64,000 nucleotides of DNA from contig NZ_JAEPQA010000004.1 in assembly GCF_017640745.1 (NCBI RefSeq), positions 11,803-75,802 of the forward strand, in the 5' to 3' direction. Position 1 is the stretch's first letter. Every line of letters starts with the position of its first letter. Made by a program: the position numbers and the translations under genes. This document shows, in pieces, positions 54,879 to 63,887 of the stretch. This DNA is from Nisaea sp. GTDB taxonomy: Bacteria > Pseudomonadota > Alphaproteobacteria > Thalassobaculales > Thalassobaculaceae. The notes beneath the pieces are model-generated. The model worked only from the letters and a program-made list of their open reading frames with translations, searched no databases and had not been told where the DNA came from.

Positions 54879-54888
54879 CGCATCATCT

Positions 54889-54938
54889 ACTTCAGTTTTT
54901 CTGATTTTAAATATCAGACTAATGCACTTGCCTGAAGT
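54889..54938. promoter_or_regulatory. Candidate LysR operator in the divergent promoter region
   Basis: An inverted repeat CTGAT/ATCAG at 54901-54917 with an AT-rich centre lies inside a wider pair ACTTCAG (54889-54895) and CTGAAGT (54932-54938). The layout fits the dimeric LTTR sites that overlap divergent promoters. Confidence 0.5.
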
Positions 54939-55012
54939 TATTCCGGCGCCCAGACTTCACGGAACCGTGAGAGGCGCGTGAACGTCCGCGCCGGAAATTG
55001 AGGAAACGCCCC

Positions 55013-56248
55013 ATGCTGTTCGATCTGTCCGCCGACCAGAAGGATCTCCAGGCCCGCGCCCGCGCATTGGCGGCGGAGGTCATCGCCCCCCGCGCCGCCG
55101 AGGTCGACCGCAGCGAGCAGTATCCCTGGCATAACGTGAAGGACCTGACCGAGGCCGGCTTCATGGGAATGACCGTGCCGAAGGAATATGGCGGTCCCGG
55201 GCGCTCCTATCTCGACACCGTGCTGGTGATCGAGGAAATGGCGGCGGCCTGCGGCGTCACCGGGCGCATCGTCGTTGAAGGCAATATGGGCGCGATCTCC
55301 GCGATCATGACCTACGGCACGGAAGCGCAGAAGAAGCTTGGCGCCGAGCATGTGCTCTCCGGCGACAAGCTCGCGATCTGCATCACCGAGCCGGATGCGG
55401 GCAGCGCGGCGACGCAGATGACCACGCGCGCCGACAGGCGCGGCGACACCTTCATCCTCAACGGCAAGAAGCACTGGATCACCGGCGGCGGCGTCTCCCG
55501 CCTGCACCTGATCTTCGCCCGCGTCTTCGACGAGGAGGGCACCGAGCTCGGCATCGGAGGTTTCCTCGCCGACAAGGACAGGTCCGACGGCCTGATCATC
55601 GGCACCCGCGAGCCGACCATGGGTCTGCGCGGCATTCCGGAAACGGAAGTGATCTTCCAGGACCTCGAGGTCCCGGCCTCCATGGCGCTGCTGCCGCCGA
55701 GCGGCTACAAGCGCGGCTTCGCCGACCTGATGAGCGCCTATAACGCCCAGCGCGTCGGCGCCGGGACCGTCGCCATGGGCGTCGCCGCCGGCGCCTACCG
55801 CCATGCCCTCGCCTTCGCCGGAGAGCGCGAACAGTTCGGCCGGCCGATCGCCGAGTTCCAGGGCCTGCAATGGATGCTGGCCGACATGTCGGTGCAGCTC
55901 GAGGCGGCCCGCTCGCTGATCTATCGCGCCGCCGCCAGTGCCGAGGGCCCGAACGGTCCCTTCCCGGACGTCACGCTCGCCGCCCAGGCCAAGATCATGG
56001 CCTCGGAGATGGCGATCAAGGTCACGACCGACGCGCTGCAGGTGTTCGGCGCGCGCGGCTATTCCCGCAACTATCCGATGGAGCGGATGCAGCGGGATGC
56101 GCGCATGTTCACGATCGGCGGAGGCACGGCGCAGATCTTGCGCACCGTGGTCGCCTCCCGCATCCTCGAACGCAAGCTGCCGCAGACCCGCGAGGGCCAT
56201 CTGCGGCTGGCCGAGAAAGACACCGCGAACCGGATCGCCGCCGAATAA
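55013..56248 (+). CDS. Acyl-CoA dehydrogenase
   Basis: The 411-residue flavoenzyme has the acyl-CoA dehydrogenase three-domain fold: LAICITEPDAGSAATQM near residue 120, KHWITGGGVSRLHLIFARVF, YNAQRVGAGTVAMGVAAGAY, and the C-terminal helical domain with GARGYSRNYPMERMQRDAR, a region that includes the flavin-adenine contacts. It introduces a double bond in an acyl-CoA and passes electrons to ETF. The ATG at 55013 follows GAGGAAA. It is the first gene of a pair with the ThDP enzyme, 11 bases apart. Confidence 0.92.
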   Translation: MLFDLSADQKDLQARARALAAEVIAPRAAEVDRSEQYPWHNVKDLTEAGFMGMTVPKEYGGPGRSYLDTVLVIEEMAAACGVTGRIVVEGNMGAISAIMTYGTEAQKKLGAEHVLSGDKLAICITEPDAGSAATQMTTRADRRGDTFILNGKKHWITGGGVSRLHLIFARVFDEEGTELGIGGFLADKDRSDGLIIGTREPTMGLRGIPETEVIFQDLEVPASMALLPPSGYKRGFADLMSAYNAQRVGAGTVAMGVAAGAYRHALAFAGEREQFGRPIAEFQGLQWMLADMSVQLEAARSLIYRAAASAEGPNGPFPDVTLAAQAKIMASEMAIKVTTDALQVFGARGYSRNYPMERMQRDARMFTIGGGTAQILRTVVASRILERKLPQTREGHLRLAEKDTANRIAAE

Positions 56249-56259
56249 GGACCCCTTCC

Positions 56260-57867
56260 ATGCGTGTTGCCGACGTGATTGCCCGCCGCCTTTACGAGGC
56301 GGGGGTCCGCTATGCCTTTGGCGTGCCGGGGGGCGAGGTGCTGACCCTGGTCGACGCGCTGGAGCAGGCCGGGATCCGTTTCCTGCTGGCGAAGCATGAG
56401 AACGCGGCGGGCTTCATGGCCGAGGGCGTCTGGCACATGACCGGGGCGCCGGGCGTGCTGGTCTGCACCGTCGGGCCGGGCGCCGCGAACGCGGTCAACG
56501 TCACCGCCAATGCCGAGCAGGACCGGGTGCCGCTGATCGTGCTGACCGGCTGCGTCGATGACGGCGAGGCGGTGACCTACAATCACCAGATCTTCGACCA
56601 CACCAAGGTATTCGGGCCCGTCACCAAGGCGAGCGTCACGGTGCCGGCGGAGAATGCCGACGCGCTGATCGACAAGATGGTGCGCCTCGCGCTGGCCGAC
56701 CGGCCGGGCCCGGTGCATCTCGACCTGCCGATCGCCGTCGCCGCGGCGGAGGTGCCGGAGGCCAAACCGGTGCGCCGCCCGGCCCCGCTGCCTGCCGCAC
56801 CCGCGCCGGGACCGGAGCTTGAGGCCGCCCGAGCGGCGCTGGCGAAAGCCGAACGTCCGCTGATCGTCGCCGGGCTCGACGTGGTGAACCAGAACGCCTC
56901 CGAAACACTGGCAGCATTCGCGCGCAAGTTCGGCGCCCCGGTGATCGCCAGCTACAAGGCGAAGGGCGTGCTGCCGGAGGACGATCGGCTCTGCCTCGGC
57001 GGCGCAGGGCTTTCGCCGCTTGCAGACAAGCATCTGAAGCCGGTGATCGAGCAGGCCGATTTCATCCTGCTCGCCGGTTACGACCCGATCGAGATGCGCA
57101 CCGGCTGGCGCAATCTCTGGGATCCGGAAAAACAGACCGTGGTCGAGCTGCTGGCCGCGCCCGAATATTCCTACATGCACACTGCCTCGATGACCTTCCA
57201 TGCCCATGTCGGCGAAAGCCTGAAGGCGCTCGGAGAGGGCGTGGAACCGCGCGCGACATGGCCCGGCGCCGTCATCGCCGACACCCGCTCCGCGCTCGCC
57301 GGCGCCTTCGGCCAGAACGAGGCCTGGGGTCCGGCGGCGATCACCACGACGGTGCGCGCCAGCACCCCGCCGGAGACCGTGCTCACCATCGACAGCGGCG
57401 CCCACCGCATCCTCGCGAGCCAGGTCTGGGAAGCGCAGGTGCCGCACGCCGTGCTGCAATCGACCGGCCTCTGCACCATGGGCTGCGCCCTGCCGCTCGC
57501 GACCGGCGCCGCGCTCGCCGCGCCCGGCCGCCCGGTCGTCGCCTTCACCGGCGACGGGGGCCTTGAGATGGTTCTTGGGGAACTGGTGACGCTCCGCGAC
57601 CTGAAGCTGCCGGTGATCGTCGTCGTCTTCGTCGACGCCTCGCTCGCGCTGATCGAGAAAAAGCAGCGCGAGATGCGCTACGGCAATGCCGGGGTCGATA
57701 TGCACGAGACCGATTTCGTCGCCATCGCCACGGCGCTCGGCGGGCGAGGCCTCTGGTGCGAGGACCGGGAGACGCTGGCGGAGGCGGTGAAGGCAGGGCT
57801 CAAGGCCGACACGTTCACAGTCTGCGCCTGCCGCATCGACCGGCAGAGCTACGACGGGCGGATCTAG
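56260..57867 (+). CDS. Thiamine pyrophosphate-dependent enzyme (acetolactate synthase-like family)
   Basis: The 535-residue protein has the three POX/ALS-type domains: N-terminal FGVPGGEVLTL and KHENAAGFMAEG with the catalytic Glu near residue 46, a central domain, and a C-terminal domain with GDGGLEMVLGELVTL. The ThDP motif GDG-x~26-NN is altered: the position of the NN is VD in VVVFVDASLALIEKKQ. An unusual ALS or decarboxylase with an unknown acyl acceptor is likely. It lies 11 bases after the acyl-CoA dehydrogenase gene in a probable operon regulated by the LysR protein. Confidence 0.85.
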   Translation: MRVADVIARRLYEAGVRYAFGVPGGEVLTLVDALEQAGIRFLLAKHENAAGFMAEGVWHMTGAPGVLVCTVGPGAANAVNVTANAEQDRVPLIVLTGCVDDGEAVTYNHQIFDHTKVFGPVTKASVTVPAENADALIDKMVRLALADRPGPVHLDLPIAVAAAEVPEAKPVRRPAPLPAAPAPGPELEAARAALAKAERPLIVAGLDVVNQNASETLAAFARKFGAPVIASYKAKGVLPEDDRLCLGGAGLSPLADKHLKPVIEQADFILLAGYDPIEMRTGWRNLWDPEKQTVVELLAAPEYSYMHTASMTFHAHVGESLKALGEGVEPRATWPGAVIADTRSALAGAFGQNEAWGPAAITTTVRASTPPETVLTIDSGAHRILASQVWEAQVPHAVLQSTGLCTMGCALPLATGAALAAPGRPVVAFTGDGGLEMVLGELVTLRDLKLPVIVVVFVDASLALIEKKQREMRYGNAGVDMHETDFVAIATALGGRGLWCEDRETLAEAVKAGLKADTFTVCACRIDRQSYDGRI

Positions 57868-57894
57868 CCCTGGACACCAAGATCGTCATCCCGA

Positions 57895-57959
57895 TGAAAA
57901 TCGGGACCCACGGTCGATCCAGCCGGTAGAGAGTGGATCCCGACTTCCGTCGGAATGAC
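57895..57959. repeat. Dispersed palindromic intergenic repeat, copy E
   Basis: Starts GTCATCCCGATGAAAATCGG and ends GTCGGAATGAC. Copies E and F are in tandem about 45 bases apart. Confidence 0.7.
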
Positions 57960-58003
57960 GGTGAAGGGGCGATGGCACGCCGAGCCATCTCCCGGTTCTA
58001 GAC

Positions 58004-58084
58004 GTCATCCCGGCCGCAGAGCCGGGACCTTGTCGAGCATCGGATCCGATCCTGCATGAGGTCCCGGATCAAGTCCGGGATGAC
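58004..58084. repeat. Dispersed palindromic intergenic repeat, copy F
   Basis: Starts GTCATCCCGGCCGCAGAGCC and ends AAGTCCGGGATGAC. It is the longest of the family and lies just before a run of ten G. Confidence 0.75.
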
Positions 58085-58091
58085 GGCTTGA

Positions 58092-58101
58092 GGGGGGGGG
58101 G
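58092..58101 (+). repeat. G10 homopolymer tract
   Basis: Ten consecutive G in the gap between the convergent ThDP enzyme and nrdJ genes, 20 bases beyond the nrdJ stop. Such runs can slip in length during replication or sequencing. No coding frame runs through it. Confidence 0.85.
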
Positions 58102-58120
58102 AGTGAGGGGCTCTAACCCT

Positions 58121-60457
58121 TCACCCGCATTTCGAATAGCCGCAGGACGTGCACAAATCGCACCCTTCCTGCTTCATCAGCGAGACCGAGGCGCAGCTCG
58201 GGCACTGGTTCGGGATCGGGCCGCCGGCGGCCGGGCCGTCATTGACCGCGATCGCCTTCTTCTTGTCGCCGAAATCCATCTCCAGCGTATCCGGGTCCTT
58301 CAGGAAGCCGATATCGTGCAGATGCTGCTCGATCACGCCGCCGATGGCCGCCAGCAGGGAGGGCACGTACTTGCCGCCCATCCAGCAGCCGCCGCGCGGA
58401 TCGAACACCGCCTTCAGCTCCTCGACCACGAAGGAGACGTCGCCGCCGCGCCGGAACACCGCGCTGACCATGCGGGTCAGCGCCACGGTCCAGGCGTAGT
58501 GCTCCATGTTCTTCGAGTTGATGAAGACCTCGAACGGACGCCGGCGGCCGGCCTGGATCACGTCGTTGATGGTGATGTAGATCGCGTGGTCGCTCTCCGG
58601 CCACTTGATCTTGTAGGTCTTGCCCGGCAGCTCCTCCGGCCGGTCCAGCGGCTCCGACATGTAGACCACATGCGGGTCGAGTGCCGGATCGGTCTTGGCC
58701 GCAGCGGCGGGGGCGGATTCGTTCGTATTCGCCGGCGCCTTGGCGTCGGCCTTCTTCTTGTCGTCGGAGACGCTCAGCACCGAGCCGGTGATCTCGTTCG
58801 GGCGGTAGGTCGTGCAGCCCTTGCAGCCCTGCTCGTAGGCCGAGAGATAGACGTCCTTGAAATCCTCGAAGGAGATATCGACCGGCACGTTGATGGTCTT
58901 GGAGATCGAGCTGTCGATGTATTTCTGCACCGCCGCCTGCATGGCGACATGGTCCTTCGGCTCCAGCGTCTGGGCATTGACGAAGGCGTCGGTCAGCTCC
59001 GCATCCTCACCCATGATGTGCTTGTAGAGCCGGTAGGCATAGTCCGAGACCTCCTCGGTCTTGCGGCTGCCGTCGGGCATCAGGACCGTGCGGTCGTAGG
59101 AGAAGCTGAAGACCGGCTCGAGACCGGAGGAGACGTTGTCGGCGACCAGCGAGATGGTGCCGGTCGGCGCGATCGAGGTCAGCAGGGCATTGCGGATGCC
59201 GTGCTCCCGGATCGCGTCCTGCACGTCCTCGTCCAGCTCCTTCACCGATTCGCTCTCGAGATACTTGTCCTTGTCGAAGAGCGGGAACGGCCCCTTCTCC
59301 TTCGCCAGCTCGACCGAGGCGAGATAGGCGTGACGGCGGAGCGCGGCCATCCACTTCTCCGTCGCCGCGACGGCTTCCGGCGAACCGTAGCGCAGACCGC
59401 AGAAGATCAGCGCGTCGGCAAGGCCGGTGACGCCGAGGCCGATGCGGCGCTTGGTCTCCGCCTCGTGCTTCTGCTCCGGCAGCGGGAATTTCGAGGCATC
59501 GACCACATTGTCCATCATGCGGACGGCGAGCGGCACCACGCGGGCGAGCTCGTCCATGTCCAGCTCGGCATTCTCCTCGAACGGGTTCTTCACGAAGCGG
59601 GCGAGGTTGATCGAGCCGAGCAGGCAGGCGCCGTAGGGCGGCAGCGGCTGCTCGCCGCACGGGTTGGTCGCGGCGATGGTCTCGCAGTAATAGAGGTTGT
59701 TCCGCTTGTTGATGCGGTCGATGAAGATCACGCCCGGCTCAGCATAGGCATAGGTCGCGGCCATGATCTTGTCCCAGAGATCGCGCGCCTGGATGGTCTT
59801 GTAGACCGTGCCGTCGAAGACGAGATCCCACGGCTCGTCCTCCTTCACCGCCTGCATGAAGGGGTCGGTCGCGAGCACCGAGAGGTTGAACATGCGCAGC
59901 CGCGCCGGATCGCGCTTCGCCTCGATGAAGGCCTCGACGTCCGGATGGTCGCAGCGCAGGGTCGCCATCATGGCGCCGCGGCGCGAGCCGGCGCTCATGA
60001 TGGTGCGGCACATGGCGTCCCAGACATCCATGAAGGAGAGCGGGCCGGACGCGTCCGCGCCGACGCCGTGCACGCGCGCGCCGCGCGGCCGGATCGTGGA
60101 GAAGTCGTAGCCGATGCCGCCGCCCTGCTGCATCGTCAGCGCCGCTTCCTTCAGCGCCTCGAAGATCCCCGCCATGTCGTCGGGGATCGTTCCCATGACG
60201 AAACAGTTGAAGAGGGTGACCTGCCGCCCGGTGCCGGCGCCCGCGAAGATGCGGCCGGCGGGCAGATAGCGGAAATCCTCCAGCGCGGAATAGAACTTCT
60301 CCGCCCAGGCTTCGGAATCGCCCTCCACCGCGGCGAGGGAGCGCGCAACACGCTGCCAGCTTTCCTCGATCGTACGGTCGACAGGCTCGCCGTCGGGCTT
60401 CTTGAGGCGGTATTTCATGTCCCAGATCTGCTGGGAAATCGGCGCAATGGACGTCAT
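58121..60457 (-). CDS. nrdJ: Adenosylcobalamin-dependent (class II) ribonucleoside-diphosphate reductase
   Basis: The 778-residue class II reductase has FNLSVLATDPFM, NPCGEQPLPPYGACLLGSIN, the active-site N-x-C-x-E motif, GVTGLADAL and IAPTGTISL. A C-terminal zinc-binding tail follows (CPSCASVSLMKQEGCDLCTSC). It reduces ribonucleotides to deoxyribonucleotides using adenosylcobalamin, with no oxygen requirement. It lies behind tandem NrdR boxes. Cobalamin supply is consistent with the cobD and cobP genes in this window. Confidence 0.95.
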   Translation of the reverse strand: MTSIAPISQQIWDMKYRLKKPDGEPVDRTIEESWQRVARSLAAVEGDSEAWAEKFYSALEDFRYLPAGRIFAGAGTGRQVTLFNCFVMGTIPDDMAGIFEALKEAALTMQQGGGIGYDFSTIRPRGARVHGVGADASGPLSFMDVWDAMCRTIMSAGSRRGAMMATLRCDHPDVEAFIEAKRDPARLRMFNLSVLATDPFMQAVKEDEPWDLVFDGTVYKTIQARDLWDKIMAATYAYAEPGVIFIDRINKRNNLYYCETIAATNPCGEQPLPPYGACLLGSINLARFVKNPFEENAELDMDELARVVPLAVRMMDNVVDASKFPLPEQKHEAETKRRIGLGVTGLADALIFCGLRYGSPEAVAATEKWMAALRRHAYLASVELAKEKGPFPLFDKDKYLESESVKELDEDVQDAIREHGIRNALLTSIAPTGTISLVADNVSSGLEPVFSFSYDRTVLMPDGSRKTEEVSDYAYRLYKHIMGEDAELTDAFVNAQTLEPKDHVAMQAAVQKYIDSSISKTINVPVDISFEDFKDVYLSAYEQGCKGCTTYRPNEITGSVLSVSDDKKKADAKAPANTNESAPAAAAKTDPALDPHVVYMSEPLDRPEELPGKTYKIKWPESDHAIYITINDVIQAGRRRPFEVFINSKNMEHYAWTVALTRMVSAVFRRGGDVSFVVEELKAVFDPRGGCWMGGKYVPSLLAAIGGVIEQHLHDIGFLKDPDTLEMDFGDKKKAIAVNDGPAAGGPIPNQCPSCASVSLMKQEGCDLCTSCGYSKCG

Positions 60458-60485
60458 TCCGGGCGTGTCCGTCTCGTTTCTTGAA

Positions 60486-60501
60486 ACACTATATTTTGTG
60501 A
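60486..60501. promoter_or_regulatory. NrdR box 1 upstream of nrdJ
   Basis: ACACTATATTTTGTGA matches 14 of 16 positions of the palindromic NrdR consensus (acacWatatatWgtgt). It lies 29 bases before the nrdJ start codon, near the likely promoter. Confidence 0.75.
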
Positions 60502-60516
60502 ACCATCACAGGGGAC

Positions 60517-60532
60517 GCACAACATATATGCG
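60517..60532. promoter_or_regulatory. NrdR box 2 upstream of nrdJ
   Basis: A degenerate second site, with its left half well conserved (CACAACATATAT) and right half diverged. Its start is 31 bases from the start of box 1, the normal separation of paired NrdR boxes (about three helical turns). Confidence 0.6.
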
Positions 60533-60584
60533 CCCATTGAGGAAGTCTATCACCTGATACGCCGTCTTGCGACTCGAAGTGACT

Positions 60585-61244
60585 CTAGCCCGGCATCATT
60601 GACCGGGCGGTCACCCGGAGCCAGGCGGCCTGGTATTTCACGAACTCCGAGAACATCAGCAGCCGCGAGTCGGGCGAGGTCCACCAGTCGTCGAGCCCCG
60701 GCGGGGCCGGACGGACGGGATGCTCGTAAATCTCGACCTCCGGCATCGCCGCGTGGAACTCCATCGCCGAGCGCGCCATGTGGTAGGTCGAGGTGACCAG
60801 GATCATCGAGCGGTAGCCCCCCGCTTTCATCCAGGCGGCCGCCTCCTCCGCATTGCCGATCGTGTCATGCGCGCCGTAGCCGAGCGCGATGCAGCAGGCC
60901 ATCGTCTGCGGATCGACCGTCAGCCCGCTTTCCGCCATCGCCGCGCGGAAGGCCGGCGGCCCGACGATATCGTTCACGCCGGTCACCAGCAGCGCGCGGG
61001 CGCGGCCGTCGAGCAGCAGCGAGACCGCGACCGGGACCCGCCGGCTGCCGCCGGTCAGCACCACGATGGCATCCGCCTCCGGACTCGCGTCCGGCGCTTC
61101 CGCGGGCATCGCTGCGAGGAACCAGAGAAAACCGCCGATCCAGAGCAGCAGCACGGCAAGGGCGCCGATCGCGGCCCGCAGCAGCCAGGTCCGAACGGAC
61201 TGGGTCAGCCCCGCCCGGCTCCCCTCCTGCGGTTGCGCGGTCAC
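60585..61244 (-). CDS. YdcF/ElyC/SanA-like DUF218 family membrane protein
   Basis: The 219-residue protein has a single N-terminal membrane helix (AAIGALAVLLLWIGGFLWF) and a periplasmic DUF218 domain with ADAIVVLTGGSRRVP near residue 70 and LVTSTYHMARSAMEF near residue 155. Members affect envelope or vancomycin barrier properties. The GTG at 61244 overlaps the ftsX stop (GTGA). It completes the ftsE-ftsX operon. A DUF218 gene in this position is known from other alphaproteobacteria. Confidence 0.85.
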   Translation of the reverse strand: MTAQPQEGSRAGLTQSVRTWLLRAAIGALAVLLLWIGGFLWFLAAMPAEAPDASPEADAIVVLTGGSRRVPVAVSLLLDGRARALLVTGVNDIVGPPAFRAAMAESGLTVDPQTMACCIALGYGAHDTIGNAEEAAAWMKAGGYRSMILVTSTYHMARSAMEFHAAMPEVEIYEHPVRPAPPGLDDWWTSPDSRLLMFSEFVKYQAAWLRVTARSMMPG

Positions 61245-62146
61245 GGGTTCAGCCTCCGAAGCGCACCCATGACGGAGAAGCGCGCGGCGACCCAGGCAAC
61301 GAAAGCAACGAGAAGCGGCGCGGCGACGATGAAGGCCCATTCGACGAGATCGTCCGGCAGACCGCCGATGGCGGTGCCGAGCAGACCGGGGCTGCGGGCC
61401 GTGTCGGGGTCGAGCAGCGCCGCCATCGCGGCCAGTGTCCCGACGGCGAGCAGACCGCCGACGATCCCGCCGCGCAGGGCCATCTTCAGGACATGGGCCT
61501 GGAATTCCGAGGCGATGTATCCGTCGCGGGCGCCGATCAGATGCAGGATGGAGATCACCTCGCGATGGATCGAGACCGAAGTCCTGACCGCGAAGACGAC
61601 CGCGATCACCGACGCGCTCATGACCAGCGCGAGCACGGTCAATCCCATCGCCTCCACCGCCCGGGTCAGTTTGGCGACATGCCCCATCCAGCGGCTGTGC
61701 GCATCGACCGAGACCCCGGGATAGAGCTCCGCCAGGCGGCTCTCGAAAGACGCGAGTTCGGTCGTGGGCTCATGTTCGAAATGAAGGTCGAACAGGCGCG
61801 GCAGCGGCAGGTCCCGGACCAGATCGGGGCCGAGCCACGGCGCCAGAAGATGCGCGCTTTCAGACGGGTCTACACGCTGCAGCCTCACAAGGCCCGGCAG
61901 CCTGCGCATCATGCGGATCGCCTGTTCCATCTCCAGTGTGTCGTCGATCCCGGGCTCGGCCGCCGGCAGCTGCACCGTGACCACGCTGCCGAGGGCGAAA
62001 TCCCAGCGCGCGGCGAGGCGGTACGAGGTCACGGCGCCGACCGTCGCAAGCACCGCGAAATAACACATGATGCCGAGCAGCCACGGCAGGTAGCGGGCCG
62101 AGGGGTCCTGGTTCAGCGGAATGTCGCCGCGGGTGATCAGCGCCAT
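61241..62146 (-). CDS. ftsX: Cell-division ABC transporter permease-like protein FtsX
   Basis: The 301-residue FtsX has the four-helix permease topology with an N-terminal cytoplasmic part, one helix (YFAVLATVGAVTSYRL), a periplasmic loop of about 120 residues, then three helices with the FtsX/MacB-like segment HLIGARDGYIASEFQAHVLKM near residue 215. It transmits FtsE ATPase activity across the inner membrane to periplasmic peptidoglycan hydrolases. I chose the ATG at 62146, four bases after the ftsE stop. The M23-like protein elsewhere in the window is not necessarily its partner. Confidence 0.9.
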   Translation of the reverse strand: MALITRGDIPLNQDPSARYLPWLLGIMCYFAVLATVGAVTSYRLAARWDFALGSVVTVQLPAAEPGIDDTLEMEQAIRMMRRLPGLVRLQRVDPSESAHLLAPWLGPDLVRDLPLPRLFDLHFEHEPTTELASFESRLAELYPGVSVDAHSRWMGHVAKLTRAVEAMGLTVLALVMSASVIAVVFAVRTSVSIHREVISILHLIGARDGYIASEFQAHVLKMALRGGIVGGLLAVGTLAAMAALLDPDTARSPGLLGTAIGGLPDDLVEWAFIVAAPLLVAFVAWVAARFSVMGALRRLNP

Positions 62147-62150
62147 CGCC

Positions 62151-62888
<738 letters not shown>

Positions 62889-63062
62889 GGCGCGGCGCGC
62901 CTCCCTCTCCCGGTTCCCGGATGCCGTCACCACATCCGGTTTCGCTCCGGCCCATGATTTCAGATCGGGGCCGCGATGGAAAGGTGCGCGGAGGCAGCAG
63001 GTAGGCGACGGGAACCGCTTTGCCGTATAGTGTTGCCGTGCGGTCTCGGATATCGGAAAGCC

Positions 63063-63887
63063 ATGAAAGTCAACTGCCCCGAATGCTCCCAGCACTTCAG
63101 CGTGCCGGACAAGGCGATCGGCCCCAAGGGCCGCAAGCTCCGGTGCAGCAAATGCGGCCATCAATGGCACCAGATGCTGGAGGAGGAGGCGCCGAAAAAG
63201 AAGAAGAAGGCGGCGCCGAAGAAGCCGGCGAAGGAACCGGCTGCGACGGAGGTCGAGGAAAGCCCGCCGGAAGAGGAGGAGGTCGTCCCCTTCGCCCGCT
63301 TCGGCAGCGGCGAGGCCGACCCGGACGCACCGCCGGCCTTCGAGGAAGAGGACGGCGAGGACCATGAAGGCGTGTTCAGCGCGCCGCCGATCCCGCGCGG
63401 ACGGATGCCGCTCTCCGGCAAACCGAAACGCAAGCGCAAGGGCCTGATCGCGGCCGCAGCCGCAGTGGTCATCGTCGCCGGGCTCGGCACGCTGTTCGGC
63501 GCCCGCGCGGCGCTGGTCGGCGCCTGGCCGCCGGTCGACCGGCTCTACCAGAGTGTCGGTCTTGGCGTCCCTGTCATCGGCGAGGGTCTCGTGATCCAGA
63601 ATGTCGCCGCATGGCGCAAGGCGGAGGATTCCATCGAACTGCTGCTGGTGAAGGGCGAGATCCGCAATCCGACCGAGCAGCTGCAGACCGTGCCGACGCT
63701 GGCCGGAAAACTGACCGGCAGACAGGGCGATATCATGCAGGAATGGCTCTTCCAGACGGAGAACCAGGTCATCCTGCCAGGCGAGAAGACGACGTTCCAA
63801 TATGAACTGCCGCAGCCCGGCGCGGATGCCGCGGAAGTGACCGTCACCTTCTCCGCGAAATCGCTCGGCGGCGGCCTCGGCTACTGA
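63063..63887 (+). CDS. Zinc-ribbon (MJ0042) and DUF3426 domain protein
   Basis: The 274-residue protein has an N-terminal MJ0042-type zinc ribbon (CPECSQHFSVPDKAIGP and CSKCGHQWHQ), a basic-then-acidic linker, one membrane helix (LIAAAAAVVIVAGLGTLFGA) near residue 130, and a C-terminal DUF3426 region (GEIRNPTEQLQTVPTLAGKL). The family is common in proteobacteria near ftsEX or RNA-related genes. Its role is unknown. It is divergent from ftsE and converges on the DUF4175-like gene; the two stops meet in TGATCA. Confidence 0.88.
   Translation: MKVNCPECSQHFSVPDKAIGPKGRKLRCSKCGHQWHQMLEEEAPKKKKKAAPKKPAKEPAATEVEESPPEEEEVVPFARFGSGEADPDAPPAFEEEDGEDHEGVFSAPPIPRGRMPLSGKPKRKRKGLIAAAAAVVIVAGLGTLFGARAALVGAWPPVDRLYQSVGLGVPVIGEGLVIQNVAAWRKAEDSIELLLVKGEIRNPTEQLQTVPTLAGKLTGRQGDIMQEWLFQTENQVILPGEKTTFQYELPQPGADAAEVTVTFSAKSLGGGLGY

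Noticed and set aside
58004-58101. Phase-variable gene at the G10 tract
   Set aside because: No coding frame runs through the tract. It is in the gap between two convergent genes, so slippage would not change a protein.
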